A DNA stretch of 64,000 bases from CAYGDP01 sp964348665 (GCA_964348665.1 CAYGDP010000010.1:69205-133204); one strand, 5' to 3'. Positions 7,246 to 15,559 are shown, counted from the stretch's first letter. The notes: generated by a model not told the origin, from the letters alone. Program-made: numbers and translations.

Positions 7246-9377
7246 ACGAAAAATACAAGATGACGATTTCCCGGCTGACGGTTGATAAGCTGGGAGTCAA
7301 ACTTTACGACAGAGTTTCAGCAGTCATCGCGGAAATCGTGGCAAACAGCTACGACGCGGACGCAACCGAGGTGATAATTACCGCGCCGATGGACGAAATG
7401 CTGGCGCGGAAGCAGCAGGGCGCGCTCATTGATCAAGGATTCTCAATTGAAGTTTCCGACAATGGATTGGGGATGCTGGTTGACGATAGGGTAAACGAGG
7501 TCAACGATTTTTATCTCCGAGTTGGCGCGGAACGCCGCAATGATCCTCGTCGGGGTGACAAGTCGAAGAAGTTTGGCCGTCGAGTCATGGGGCGCAAAGG
7601 CGTCGGGAAGCTGGCCCCGTTTGGTGTTTGTCAGAAAATAGAAGTGATCTCGTCGAGCGGCGAGAAGGTCAATGGCAAGGATGAGAGGGGCAAGCCTCAA
7701 AAAGGGTTCATAACTTCACATTTTATTTTGGATCGGGAAGCCATTCTATCAGAAACCGACGCGCCATACTTCCCTCAGCCCGGATCTCTGGACGAAACCG
7801 TCCAGCCAAAACTTGGCACGACCATAAAGATGAGAGTTTTTGATCATCGCCGAGTTTCGAAGATTGCAGATTTTGAACGGCAATTGGCTCAAAGATTTGG
7901 TCTGGAGACTCCCAACTGGCGGATAATACTACGTGACTCCCGCAAGAATCCCGGCGATGCGGATTACGAGCGAATCGTCGGAGCATTTGAAACAAAACTT
8001 AAATCCGGGACAAAAATCACGTTTGAACGGCGCACAAATGCCGCAACCGACTCACGAGACCCGAAAGACTTTGAAGTCAAAGGGCCGGATGGGGTAAATG
8101 TTGGCCACGCCGCTGCGGGCTTCCCACTTGAAGAAAGATTCTATCCAATTACAGGCTGGGTCGGTTACGCGAAAGACCCATACAAGGATGACCTCATGGC
8201 CGGAGTTCGGATTTATTGTCGCGGCAAAATTGCAGCCCAAACCGCCGTGTTCAACATGAAGGCTGGTTTCACCGGCGAACACGATGTACGCTCTTATCTT
8301 ATTGGCGAACTTCACGCCGACTGGCTGGATGAGGACGATGATCTCATTCGGACAGACCGTCAGGATATTCTATGGTCACACGACTTGGGACAGGGACTTC
8401 AGACTTGGGGACAAGCTCTTGTTAAAATTGTCGGTCGAATCACGCGCGAGCCAATGAGGAAATCTGCGTGGGAACGTTTCCAGCAGATTTCAAAAATTAA
8501 CGAGCGAGTAGCACGGGCATATCCCGGTGCACAGCAAGAAGAGATTCGAAAGCGTACGCTCGACATGGCAGAGACAATCGCAAAGTCTGCACGCGGGGAC
8601 GAACTCGAAGACGAACAAACCGTGGAAACGTTCGTGCAATTGAGTTTACTACTTGGACCTCATATCACGCTCGACGAAAAATTGAAAGAGGCGGCTGAAA
8701 CAAAAGGTCATTCTCTCGAAGTTGTCTCAACAATCCTGAAAACTGCTCGCATAGCCGAACTGGCGTCCTTTGGACGCATTGCAGATGATCGTGTTCGCGT
8801 CATCAAGCAGGTTGAGGTATACAAGGACGATCCAAACACTCTTGAGGCGGCATTTCAGAAACTCATTACTGAAGCTCCGTGGTTGGTCAACCCACAGTGG
8901 TCTCCAATCACAGCAAACCAAACTTTTGAAACGCTCAAGGCGGAGTTTGCAAAATTCTACAAGCAGCAAACCAAACAGGACCTCAACCTCGAAGGATTTC
9001 CCGACAAGAACAAACGCGCGGATTTCGTAATGTCGAACCAAGATCAAGTGATTGAGATCGTCGAAATCAAACGCCCCAAACACGCGCTTCAAAATGAAGA
9101 AATGGAGCGCATCAACAAATATGTTGATCTGATGGATGAATTCTTGAATCTCGACGGGAACGAGGATTTTAAGAAGCTGTTCCCAAAATTCCACGTCACC
9201 TTAGTGTGCGATGAACTTGGATTGAGCGGCGTTCACAAGTCTGCCTTCGAAGGATTTAAGAAAAAGGAGGTTCTGGAGCATATCAATTGGCGCACATTCC
9301 TGCTTCGGACAAGGAAGATGCACGAGGGTTTTCTAAACGAAGCAGAGCGGCAACAAAAAATGGCGGCCAAGCAATGA
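7236..9377 (+). CDS. GHKL (MORC/MutL-like) ATPase fused to a PD-(D/E)XK nuclease-like C-terminus
   Basis: A 713-residue protein. Residues 10-200 form a GHKL ATPase: N-box EIVANSYDAD at 33-42, DNGLGM at 75-80 and the lid motif GRKGVGK at 119-125, as in MutL, MORC and Hsp90 ATPases. After a long middle region, residues 530-713 resemble a Shedu-like/DUF4263 restriction-type nuclease: an F-Q-x5-PWLV segment near 540-551, then RADF at 594-597 and VIEIVEIKRP at 605-614, giving a D...ExK catalytic pattern. GHKL ATPases of this kind are known from restriction-modification neighbourhoods; it probably couples ATP-driven clamp or dimer motion to DNA cleavage. It starts inside the end of purB and overlaps the methyltransferase gene by ATGA. 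The ATG at 7242 is an alternative start. The DNA is visibly AT-richer than the flanks, which suggests transfer. Confidence 0.8.
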   Translation: MYMNEKYKMTISRLTVDKLGVKLYDRVSAVIAEIVANSYDADATEVIITAPMDEMLARKQQGALIDQGFSIEVSDNGLGMLVDDRVNEVNDFYLRVGAERRNDPRRGDKSKKFGRRVMGRKGVGKLAPFGVCQKIEVISSSGEKVNGKDERGKPQKGFITSHFILDREAILSETDAPYFPQPGSLDETVQPKLGTTIKMRVFDHRRVSKIADFERQLAQRFGLETPNWRIILRDSRKNPGDADYERIVGAFETKLKSGTKITFERRTNAATDSRDPKDFEVKGPDGVNVGHAAAGFPLEERFYPITGWVGYAKDPYKDDLMAGVRIYCRGKIAAQTAVFNMKAGFTGEHDVRSYLIGELHADWLDEDDDLIRTDRQDILWSHDLGQGLQTWGQALVKIVGRITREPMRKSAWERFQQISKINERVARAYPGAQQEEIRKRTLDMAETIAKSARGDELEDEQTVETFVQLSLLLGPHITLDEKLKEAAETKGHSLEVVSTILKTARIAELASFGRIADDRVRVIKQVEVYKDDPNTLEAAFQKLITEAPWLVNPQWSPITANQTFETLKAEFAKFYKQQTKQDLNLEGFPDKNKRADFVMSNQDQVIEIVEIKRPKHALQNEEMERINKYVDLMDEFLNLDGNEDFKKLFPKFHVTLVCDELGLSGVHKSAFEGFKKKEVLEHINWRTFLLRTRKMHEGFLNEAERQQKMAAKQ

Positions 9378-10471
9378 ATGCGAAACTGATAGCCGTCGAC
9401 CTTTTCGCTGGCTGCGGTGGCCTGTCGCAAGGTTTGGTCTGGGCTGGTTTCGATGTTCGCGGTGCAGTCGAGATAGACGCGGTGGCGGCGAAAACCTATT
9501 GCAAGAACCATCCGCACACCCAATTGATTGAACGTAACATTTGCGAGGTGGCGCCCAGCGAGTTAAAAGCCGTCTGCGGAGACGAACCAATCGCGCTCTT
9601 GGCTGGTTGCGCGCCATGCCAGGGTTTTTGTTCGCTGACGGCAAAAAACAATAGGCGAGACCCGCGCAACAAACTAGTGCTTCAAATGGCAAAGCTCATC
9701 CGCGAGTTGAAGCCAACCGCTGTGATGATGGAGAATGTCCCGGGTTTGGAAAAACGTGGATCGAAAATCTTCCGCAAGTTCGTGGCTTCGTTGCGAGCGG
9801 CAGGGTATCGCCCACGGTGGCAGGTCGTCCAAATGGCTGATTACGGCGTACCGCAATCCCGTCGTCGGCTGGTGCTTTTTGCCGGACGTGGATTCACAAT
9901 TTCATTCCCCAAGGCGACCCATGCCAAAGAACCACCGCCGAAATCAAAGATGCGAAGGTGGTTGACGCTCCGCGACGTAATTACGAAGCAATCCAAGCCT
10001 ATCACGATGAGCCAAGCTCGCAAGAATGGAGGGCCGAGAAAATTCAACTGGCACGTTGTTCGCGACATTCAGCCACAAGTCGCTAAGCGCCTAAAAGCCG
10101 CGATCCCTGGGAAGACCTGGCTGGCGTTGAAAGAATCCATCCGTCCCAAGTGTCATCGAAGCGGCTATAAAGGATTCACGAACACTTACGGTCGGATGTC
10201 TTGGAATCAAACGCCCGTCACGATCACAGGCGGATGCGCTACGCCATGTAAAGGGCGCTTTGGTCATCCCTATAAACGGCGCACGACAATTTCGGTGCGC
10301 GAGGCGGCACTAATTCAAACGTTTCCGCGCAGCTACAAATTTGAGACTGACTACATGGATGTGGTTTGCGACATGATCGGGAACGCCGTCCCTCCGAGAT
10401 TCGCGCGCGTGGCCGGCAAGCGTATTCGCGAAGAGTTGGAGAAACGCCATGAGTCATTGGCCCGGTCGTAA
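9374..10471 (+). CDS. DNA (cytosine-5) methyltransferase
   Basis: A 365-residue C5-cytosine methyltransferase with the family motifs in order: I DLFAGCGGLSQG at 9-20 (AdoMet binding), IV GCAPCQG at 78-84 with the catalytic cysteine, VI ENV at 120-122, VIII QSRRR at 161-165 and X GNAVPP at 336-341. It methylates cytosine in a specific DNA site; the target-recognition region (about 200-300) gives no hint of the sequence. The ATG at 9374 forms an ATGA overlap with the GHKL-nuclease stop and starts right before motif I; a longer frame upstream would run through the preceding gene. The next gene, vsr, overlaps it by 23 bp, so the products are likely made together. Confidence 0.95.
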   Translation: MNAKLIAVDLFAGCGGLSQGLVWAGFDVRGAVEIDAVAAKTYCKNHPHTQLIERNICEVAPSELKAVCGDEPIALLAGCAPCQGFCSLTAKNNRRDPRNKLVLQMAKLIRELKPTAVMMENVPGLEKRGSKIFRKFVASLRAAGYRPRWQVVQMADYGVPQSRRRLVLFAGRGFTISFPKATHAKEPPPKSKMRRWLTLRDVITKQSKPITMSQARKNGGPRKFNWHVVRDIQPQVAKRLKAAIPGKTWLALKESIRPKCHRSGYKGFTNTYGRMSWNQTPVTITGGCATPCKGRFGHPYKRRTTISVREAALIQTFPRSYKFETDYMDVVCDMIGNAVPPRFARVAGKRIREELEKRHESLARS

Positions 10472-10889
10472 CAAGAACTCTAAAACGACCTTTGGCGGGC
10501 TATCCCGCTCTGCTTTGATGTCTCGCGTTCGAAGTAAGCGAAACGAAACAACGGAACTTCGATTGTTATCGCTTCTGCGTTCAGATCGATTACGCGGATG
10601 GCGTCGCGACTTTCACTTGTTGGGCAAGCCCGACTTCGTATTTCCAGAGTCGAATCTAGCCGTTTTTGTTGACGGCTGTTTTTGGCACGGGCATTTCTGC
10701 GATAGAAACCTAAAACCAAAGCGTAACGCTGCGTTGTGGCGAGAAAAAATCGTTCGGAACCGAAACCGTGACCAACGCGTTACGCGGCGGTTACGTGCCG
10801 CTGGATGGCACGTCGTTAGAATCTGGGAATGTGCGCTCGCGAAACGCCCCGCACTTTGTCTTCGGAGAATAAGGCGTGCTCTACAATGA
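10449..10889 (+). CDS. vsr: Very short patch repair endonuclease Vsr
   Basis: A 146-residue Vsr-family mismatch endonuclease. These enzymes nick next to T:G mismatches created when 5-methylcytosine deaminates, and so usually accompany a C5 methyltransferase. Recognisable parts are SRSALMSRVRSK at 19-30, PDFVF at 61-65 with the catalytic aspartate, FVDGCFWHGHFC at 73-84 (zinc/metal region) and a W...K...N..RD stretch at 97-108. The length is normal. It overlaps the methyltransferase gene by 23 bp and the HNH gene by ATGA. In MORC-type restriction neighbourhoods Vsr-fold proteins can also act as the restriction nuclease, so a purely repair role is likely but not certain. Confidence 0.92.
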   Translation: MSHWPGRNKNSKTTFGGLSRSALMSRVRSKRNETTELRLLSLLRSDRLRGWRRDFHLLGKPDFVFPESNLAVFVDGCFWHGHFCDRNLKPKRNAALWREKIVRNRNRDQRVTRRLRAAGWHVVRIWECALAKRPALCLRRIRRALQ

Positions 10890-11863
10890 ACTTTTGGTGG
10901 GTAAATCATAAGCAGACGTTTCGCCAGGAATTTTCTGGCAAATATATTTGGTGTCCTAAAAGAAAACGAAACGGCCACGTCAATCACTTCTACGAGACGA
11001 TGCGGGAGGTTAGTTCAGGCGACGTGATTTTCTCATTTGCTTTCGGCGCCATCCAAGGGTTTGGCGTGGCAAAGACGCACTGCTATACCTCGCCCCGTCC
11101 TGACGAATTTGGTCACATTGGTCAGTCTTGGGATGAGGTTGGGTGGCGAGTGGACGTCGATTTTGTCTCCTTTCCCAGGCCGATTCAGCCTTCGATTCAC
11201 ATGCAAGCTATAGCGCCAACTCTTCCCCAGCGCTATTCACCGATAAATCAAAGAGGCCATGGCCAGCAGCAGGTTTATCTTGCGAAGATACCTCGTGAGA
11301 CCGCTCTAGTTGTGGCAAGTTTGGCGTCGAATGAATTGGTACAATTGATTAACGGCGGGCGCGTCGCCGAGACCTCGATGGAAGACGTTCCAGAACTTAC
11401 CGGCGTGATCGAATGGGAAGAGCAAGAGGTCAAGAAAGTCGCTGCAAACCAAAAACTTCCAGAAACAGAAAAGGAAGCTTTGGTCAAAGCTCGCAGAGGA
11501 CAAGGTTTATTCCGTCAGCGCGTTTCCAGAATTGAGTACATGTACCGTATAACGCGTGTTTCAAATCCAGAACATCTGATTGCCGGTCACATCAAACCTT
11601 GGCGCGAATCAGACAACCAAGAGCGGTTGGCGGGGGAGAATGGGTTGCTTCTCACTCCGTCAATCGACCATTTATTTGACCGCGGATTTATTTCTTTTGA
11701 AAACAGCGGCGAGCTATTGGTTTCACCCATAGCGCACACAGAGTCGTTGCAAAAGATGGGTGTGCAAACGGATCGAGTAATTAACGTTGGGGGGTTTGCG
11801 GAATCGCAAAAATCCTTCCTCGAATATCACAGAACTCGAGTTTTTCTCCGTAGTGAACCATAG
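10886..11863 (+). CDS. HNH endonuclease with N-terminal PUA/EVE-like domain
   Basis: A 325-residue protein. The C-terminal third is an HNH nuclease: LIAGHIKPW at 231-239, then NGLLLTPSIDHLFDRGFIS at 252-270, matching the HNH_2-type core with its two histidines, asparagine and aspartate. The residue usually occupied by cysteine just before this block (MYRITRV) is not cysteine. Residues 1-100 (MNFWWVN, then GDVIFSFAFGAIQGFGVA) resemble a PUA/EVE-like fold, a class that can read modified bases; this assignment is by eye. It is probably the cutting subunit of the cassette. ATG 10886 is in ATGA overlap with vsr. It is the last gene of the cassette; no clear terminator follows. Confidence 0.8.
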   Translation: MNFWWVNHKQTFRQEFSGKYIWCPKRKRNGHVNHFYETMREVSSGDVIFSFAFGAIQGFGVAKTHCYTSPRPDEFGHIGQSWDEVGWRVDVDFVSFPRPIQPSIHMQAIAPTLPQRYSPINQRGHGQQQVYLAKIPRETALVVASLASNELVQLINGGRVAETSMEDVPELTGVIEWEEQEVKKVAANQKLPETEKEALVKARRGQGLFRQRVSRIEYMYRITRVSNPEHLIAGHIKPWRESDNQERLAGENGLLLTPSIDHLFDRGFISFENSGELLVSPIAHTESLQKMGVQTDRVINVGGFAESQKSFLEYHRTRVFLRSEP

Positions 11864-11964
11864 ACGCTTGCAGTTGCGGTAGAAGGATCGGGTTAATTCC
11901 AGAGCGACTAGATTTTTCTGCCAGCAGGTTCGCGTGGTACGCGAGAAGCAGGGGCTTTACTTTT

Positions 11965-12065
11965 CATGCCACAAGAACCGCGAAAATGCACAAAAAGTGG
12001 TTATGGGCTTATAGTGATTTTTTGCGATCTTTGTGGCCAATCAATCTGCGTTTATCCGTGGTGAA
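11965..12065. repeat. Dispersed CACGAAA/CACAAA-type repeat, copy 2
   Basis: It begins CATGCCACAAGAACCGCGAA and includes TGCGATCTTTGTGGCC in the opposite sense, then TCTGCGTTTATCCGTGG. The words match copy 1 at 5876-5919, which has GCATCTTTGTGGC. It is non-coding and lies in the spacer after the defence cassette. Confidence 0.45.
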
Positions 12066-12084
12066 ATGGGCGGATTCTGGATAT

Positions 12085-12171
12085 GGAGTGGCGATTCATC
12101 GCCCGTTCGGTCAACGTCTTGGCAGCGATGAATCGCTGCCATCGTAAAGCGCCGATCAATCGGCGCACTCC
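12085..12171. repeat. Triple-hairpin repeat with TGGAGTG/CACTCCA ends
   Basis: The element begins TGGAGTG and ends CACTCCA, giving inverted termini. Inside are three perfect hairpins: GCGATTCATCGC (12091-12102), GGCAGCGATGAATCGCTGCC (12121-12140) and GCGCCGATCAATCGGCGC (12149-12166). This is a compact, strongly folded intergenic unit, not a terminator (no T run). Confidence 0.7.
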
Positions 12172-12280
12172 AAATGTCGGCTTCGTGGCCAATCCATCCG
12201 GGCGAGTGGGAATTGTTTTCTCGTTGTTCCGCGTCCGTCGGCTGACGGATTCGCGGGCAAATCTTTTTGCGCGACCATTG

Positions 12281-12403
12281 AAGCTTGGAGTTTTTTTGGA
12301 GTTTGGTTTTTGGCTCTTGGAGTTTCCCGACGCCCGAAATATCCAATGACCAATTTCCAAGCACCAAATTGTTTGGTCATTCGTCATTGGAACTTGGTCA
12401 TTC
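12281..12403. repeat. CAAACTCCAAA-type dispersed repeat (family A), copy 1
   Basis: The left part reads AGCTTGGAGTTTTTTTGGAG and GTTTGGTTTTTGGCTCTTGG; the right part reads in the opposite sense (CCAATTTCCAAGCACCAAAT). The two halves thus form an imperfect inverted pair around 12330-12340. It sits directly downstream of the tRNA-Val 3' end. Other copies lie at 16341, 18147, 41298, 44101 and 59195. Confidence 0.65.
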
Positions 12404-12419
12404 CACGCGCGTGAGCGCG

Positions 12420-12494
12420 TGGTGGGCGGTGCAGGATTCGAACCTGCAACCCTCTGCGTGTAAGGCAGATGCTCTGCCGTTGAGCTAACCGCCC
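12420..12494 (-). tRNA. tRNA-Val (anticodon UAC), CCA encoded
   Basis: On the minus strand the gene starts GGGCGGT and ends ACCGCCC-A-CCA, giving a 7-bp acceptor stem and an encoded CCA tail. The anticodon stem TCTGC/GCAGA encloses the loop CTTACAC, whose anticodon UAC reads valine codons. The T-arm GCAGG-TTCGAAT-CCTGC is canonical and the D-arm contains AGCTCAACGGCAGAGC. At 75 nt including CCA it appears fully functional. It lies about 550 bp from the defence cassette; I see no integrase or duplicated tRNA end nearby. Confidence 0.96.
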
Positions 12495-12533
12495 ATCGAA
12501 GCGTCCGCAAAATCGCACGCGCACGTCACGAAG

Positions 12534-12812
12534 TCAATCCCGCGGGGTTCCAAGCGGGTTTTTCAGGAGCACTTTTTGACAGGGGCGGCAGAGGTCGAAC
12601 TTGAGCGCCACATGCACCTCGCGTTGGAGTTCTTCCTCGCTCATCGTTTTGGTCTGCTCGATGATGCGCCGGATTTCCTCTTTATAATCGCGTTGCATGT
12701 CTTCGCAGGTGATTTGCAGCGGGTCGTACGCGGCGAAAATTTCCAGCTTTGCCACGTATCGCACTTCGCGCTCGAAAATCGGCTGACCGCACCGGTCGCA
12801 GATGTATTGCAT
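12534..12812 (-). CDS. Small hypothetical protein with two CxxC pairs (zinc ribbon-like)
   Basis: A 92-residue protein I do not recognise. CDRC (residues 5-8) near the N-terminus and CRPC near residues 75-78 form a four-cysteine pattern that could bind one zinc ion, separated by a predicted helical, charged middle (EEIRRIIEQTKTMSEEEL). No signal peptide or membrane segment is seen, so it is probably cytoplasmic. Such small two-CxxC proteins are often nucleic-acid or protein adaptors; no specific role can be assigned. It is divergent from the secreted protein gene beginning at 12883, with 70 bp between for promoters. Confidence 0.65.
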   Translation of the reverse strand: MQYICDRCGQPIFEREVRYVAKLEIFAAYDPLQITCEDMQRDYKEEIRRIIEQTKTMSEEELQREVHVALKFDLCRPCQKVLLKNPLGTPRD

Positions 12813-12882
12813 GGCGATACTGTATCACGCCGACCGAGAGATTTCGATTGCGCTCATCAACGCCGCCGCCTACTGTTGTCGA

Positions 12883-13440
12883 ATGCGAGTCTTCGCCGCG
12901 TTTCTGTTGCTTGTCATCACCGCCGTTGCGGCTGATCCGTCGAAAACCGAGGCGGTCAAGGACCGAAAAGCGCGTCTGGCGCGAGTCGAATCGTCCCCGC
13001 CGATCATGTCCCCGGAAGAAGCGTTTCGCAGTTATGACGAGGCGATGCGCGCGGGCGAGTGGGTGCGTGGCGCCCAGTTTCTTCACGAAGACGCGCTGCG
13101 CGGTCTGAAGGCAAAAACTCTACGCGTCCTCCGTGACGCGCCACGCAGTCGCGTGAGCAAATTTCTCAAGAGCGCAGGAATCAATTCCACTCACGACCTT
13201 CAACGCACGCCGCCCCACGCGTTTTTCGAGGCTGTGATGCGCGACGCTGAACTGGTCAAAAAATACGTGGATCAAATCCGCGATGACCCGCCCGAATCCA
13301 TCACCGCCCGCGAAGACAATGAAACCGCCGAAATCCTCGTGAAATTCAAGAGTGGACGCGAGGTAACGTTTACCGCACACGTGGTCACCAACAACCTCGT
13401 CCGCAACTGGCGGATGGTGATCATCCCGTCGTTCGATTGA
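12883..13440 (+). CDS. Secreted hypothetical protein
   Basis: A 185-residue protein with a clear signal peptide (MRVFAAFLLLVITAVAADPS, probable cleavage after AVA near residue 17) and no membrane segment after it. The mature part begins with a charged stretch, contains EEAFRSYDEAMRAGEW resembling helix-repeat domains, and ends with a beta-rich segment (KFKSGREVTFTAHVV, NWRMVIIPSF) similar in look to NTF2/DUF-type ligand-binding tails. I cannot name the family. The ATG at 12883 was chosen because it starts the signal peptide; longer in-frame starts upstream add an implausible tail overlapping the divergent gene. It converges on the CehA-like gene. Confidence 0.6.
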   Translation: MRVFAAFLLLVITAVAADPSKTEAVKDRKARLARVESSPPIMSPEEAFRSYDEAMRAGEWVRGAQFLHEDALRGLKAKTLRVLRDAPRSRVSKFLKSAGINSTHDLQRTPPHAFFEAVMRDAELVKKYVDQIRDDPPESITAREDNETAEILVKFKSGREVTFTAHVVTNNLVRNWRMVIIPSFD

Positions 13441-13482
13441 TCGCGGCGATTGGCAAAACGAACGGATCTGGTTTCAGGCACG

Positions 13483-15402
13483 CTATTCGCCCAGGTCTGC
13501 GTCGAGCCGTACGTCTTGCGCGAATTGACGAAGTATTTGAAAGATGTCCGCGGGAAAACAGCCGCCTAGTGTGTTGGGTTTGGCGATCCATTCGGTCGAG
13601 TAAATGCGATGATGAATGTCTCGATAGTCGGGGTCATCGAAGAGGATGGTCTTTCGCGCACTCTTTCCTTCGTGTGAGAAGGTGAAGTGGGCCGAGAGCG
13701 GAATTCCTTCCATTCGGTAGGCGCCGTCCGCGCCAGTCTTTGTCCGGGCCACCTCTTTTCCCCAAGCGGTAACGATAATCTCGGCAGGAATTCCACGGCC
13801 GCCACGCGTGACAATACCCGAGACAGTGGCACGAATGGGTTGGGGGTTGGATCCCTCGCCGGTCTTTCGGAAATAAATGGGATTGGTGATAGCCACGATT
13901 CCCGGCTTGCGACAGAGTAATTTTACCAGGAGCCACTTTGCGTCCGTTGAGATTTTGACTTCTCCCGAATAGTCCCGTTTGCCGCGTGCGGCCTCGATTG
14001 TGTGGATGATTTTTCCGCCGGCGATAATTTCGATCCGCTCGATCGCGTCGCTGGCGTCGGAGGACGCCCATGCCTGGACGCTTAGCGTGTGCTCCGTTCC
14101 GGTGACGGGAGCGGTGTCTCCGATGCGATGTTTGCCGTCGAGTTGGATATCCAGAAATGCGCCCGAAGAAACGACGTTGCGGCCTGCCGCGAGGGCGCCC
14201 GCCAGTTTGCCCAGATCAAACGCCGCGCCCATCTCGGGTACGTGTGTGAAGGTGGTGTGGGGTATTGCGCGAATATCGTCGCGCCCGAAAACAGTATCGT
14301 TCTCGGCAATCCCCGCCACTTGAAAGCCTTCGTTTAGCGCGGCGAACCAAAGCGCCTGGTCATCGATGTGATCGGGCCGATCTCCCATGATTGCCAGCCC
14401 GCCGACCGGCGTGCCCGCTAACAGGTCGAACGGAAATTCCGCCGCGATATTGCTTACACGATGCGGGCCGATGTGAAACGTCCGCGTCGGATGGGCGTAA
14501 ATCGAAACCCAGCCCTGGTCGTGCCAGCTTCGGATGCAATCAAACACCGGCGGCAACTCCCAAAGTCCCGACCGATAGGCGGCGATTGCGCCCACGCGCC
14601 CCTTTGTCTGCCACGGATCCCAATTGTCATCATAAAACGCCCACCACGCGTCACCTGCTTTGTTGCTGTAGGGATATGACAACCCCGTCGTGCTTTTGCC
14701 AAGCACCCAGATGTGCCCGTACCGGCCCTTGATCGCCTCGTTGTTCCACCAGAGGTAAAGTTTGTCGCCGTATTTTTGATTCCAATCTCCCGCGGCTGCC
14801 TCGGTGCGGCGGCCATGATGAAATGTCTGGTTATTATCATCGCGCGCATCGCATCGCCCGCCGCCGTTGACAACCCATGGCCCGCCTCCGCCGCTCGAAT
14901 AATACGTCCAGCCCCGCGAAGCCATCATTGCCGCGGCAAATTCGATCGTGACAGCCGTCCCACCATAATTTCGGCTCTGCGACCCGTCTCGCGTAAGATG
15001 ATTATGGTCGCCGCCGCCGAACCAGCCGAGTTTGCGGAGATCGAGCCATCGGCGCAAAGCGATCGTTTTTTCGGCGTCCCGCGAAACCGCCCACTCTTCT
15101 GTGTGTGGAAAAAATTCATAGCCCGCATCCACCTCCAACCGATAGTTGCCGGGCGCCAACGAAACGTCCCAACCTTCCGGATGCACGAAGCGTCCTGAAA
15201 GAGAGCGATAGCCGGACGATCCAATGATCTTTCCATTCACATCCTTCAAAACCACGCGCGAAAAAATCGGCCTGCGGCTGTCAGCCTCCATGACCTTTAG
15301 CGTCATTTTCACCGCTGAGGATTCCTCGGCGGGGAGGCCGACGACACCGATGAAGGCAACGAGTGCCAAGCACAACGCGCTGAAACGAATTATTTGATTC
15401 AT
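13483..15402 (-). CDS. Secreted CehA/McbA-like metallohydrolase with carboxypeptidase-regulatory-like domain
   Basis: A 639-residue protein with a signal peptide (about residues 1-25). Residues 30-120 look like a beta-sandwich; then the PHP-like catalytic core begins with WFGGGDHNHL (H133, H135), the metal-binding entry motif of CehA/McbA family hydrolases, which hydrolyse carbamate or phosphoester-type bonds. Later histidines (SIYAHPTR, around residue 300) fit further metal ligands. The last 100 residues (TVSGIVTRGGRGIPAEIIVT) look like a carboxypeptidase-regulatory-like beta-sandwich. The substrate is unknown. The ATG at 15402 is preceded by AGGAG at good spacing. The upstream spacer to mutL is filled with a repeat, so it is probably transcribed alone. 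Confidence 0.75.
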   Translation of the reverse strand: MNQIIRFSALCLALVAFIGVVGLPAEESSAVKMTLKVMEADSRRPIFSRVVLKDVNGKIIGSSGYRSLSGRFVHPEGWDVSLAPGNYRLEVDAGYEFFPHTEEWAVSRDAEKTIALRRWLDLRKLGWFGGGDHNHLTRDGSQSRNYGGTAVTIEFAAAMMASRGWTYYSSGGGGPWVVNGGGRCDARDDNNQTFHHGRRTEAAAGDWNQKYGDKLYLWWNNEAIKGRYGHIWVLGKSTTGLSYPYSNKAGDAWWAFYDDNWDPWQTKGRVGAIAAYRSGLWELPPVFDCIRSWHDQGWVSIYAHPTRTFHIGPHRVSNIAAEFPFDLLAGTPVGGLAIMGDRPDHIDDQALWFAALNEGFQVAGIAENDTVFGRDDIRAIPHTTFTHVPEMGAAFDLGKLAGALAAGRNVVSSGAFLDIQLDGKHRIGDTAPVTGTEHTLSVQAWASSDASDAIERIEIIAGGKIIHTIEAARGKRDYSGEVKISTDAKWLLVKLLCRKPGIVAITNPIYFRKTGEGSNPQPIRATVSGIVTRGGRGIPAEIIVTAWGKEVARTKTGADGAYRMEGIPLSAHFTFSHEGKSARKTILFDDPDYRDIHHRIYSTEWIAKPNTLGGCFPADIFQILRQFAQDVRLDADLGE

Positions 15403-15469
15403 TAGTTTCTCCTAAAACTCCGGATCTTCGCGACTTGCGGATGGGCATCATCTCGTCGTTCGAGGATGC

Positions 15470-15550
15470 TCGTTGAATCGTAAAAACGTTAAATGGTTGA
15501 ACCGAGAAGGTGGCTCTACAATTCAACGATTAAACAATTCATCCATTCAT
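15470..15550. repeat. GTTGAATCGT-type dispersed repeat (family C), copy 1
   Basis: The spacer downstream of mutL contains CGTTGAATCGTAAAAACGTT, then GGTTGAACCG and, in the opposite sense, AATTCAACGATTAAACAATT. The same words occur on the other side of mutL at 17395-17470, so the gene is bracketed by this family. Confidence 0.6.
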
Positions 15551-15559
15551 CGTCCCCTT

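Larger units (their letters stand above)
11864..12419. other. 556-bp gene-free interval made largely of dispersed repeats
   Basis: No plausible gene lies between the HNH endonuclease and tRNA-Val. The interval holds three different repeat types in a row (11965-12065, 12085-12171, 12281-12403) and a small hairpin around 11930-11944 (TCGCG/CGCGA). It may mark the downstream edge of the transferred defence cassette. Confidence 0.7.

Noticed and set aside
12281..12403. CRISPR-like array
   Set aside because: The AAACTCC words recur but without constant spacers or a fixed repeat length, and no cas gene is in the window.
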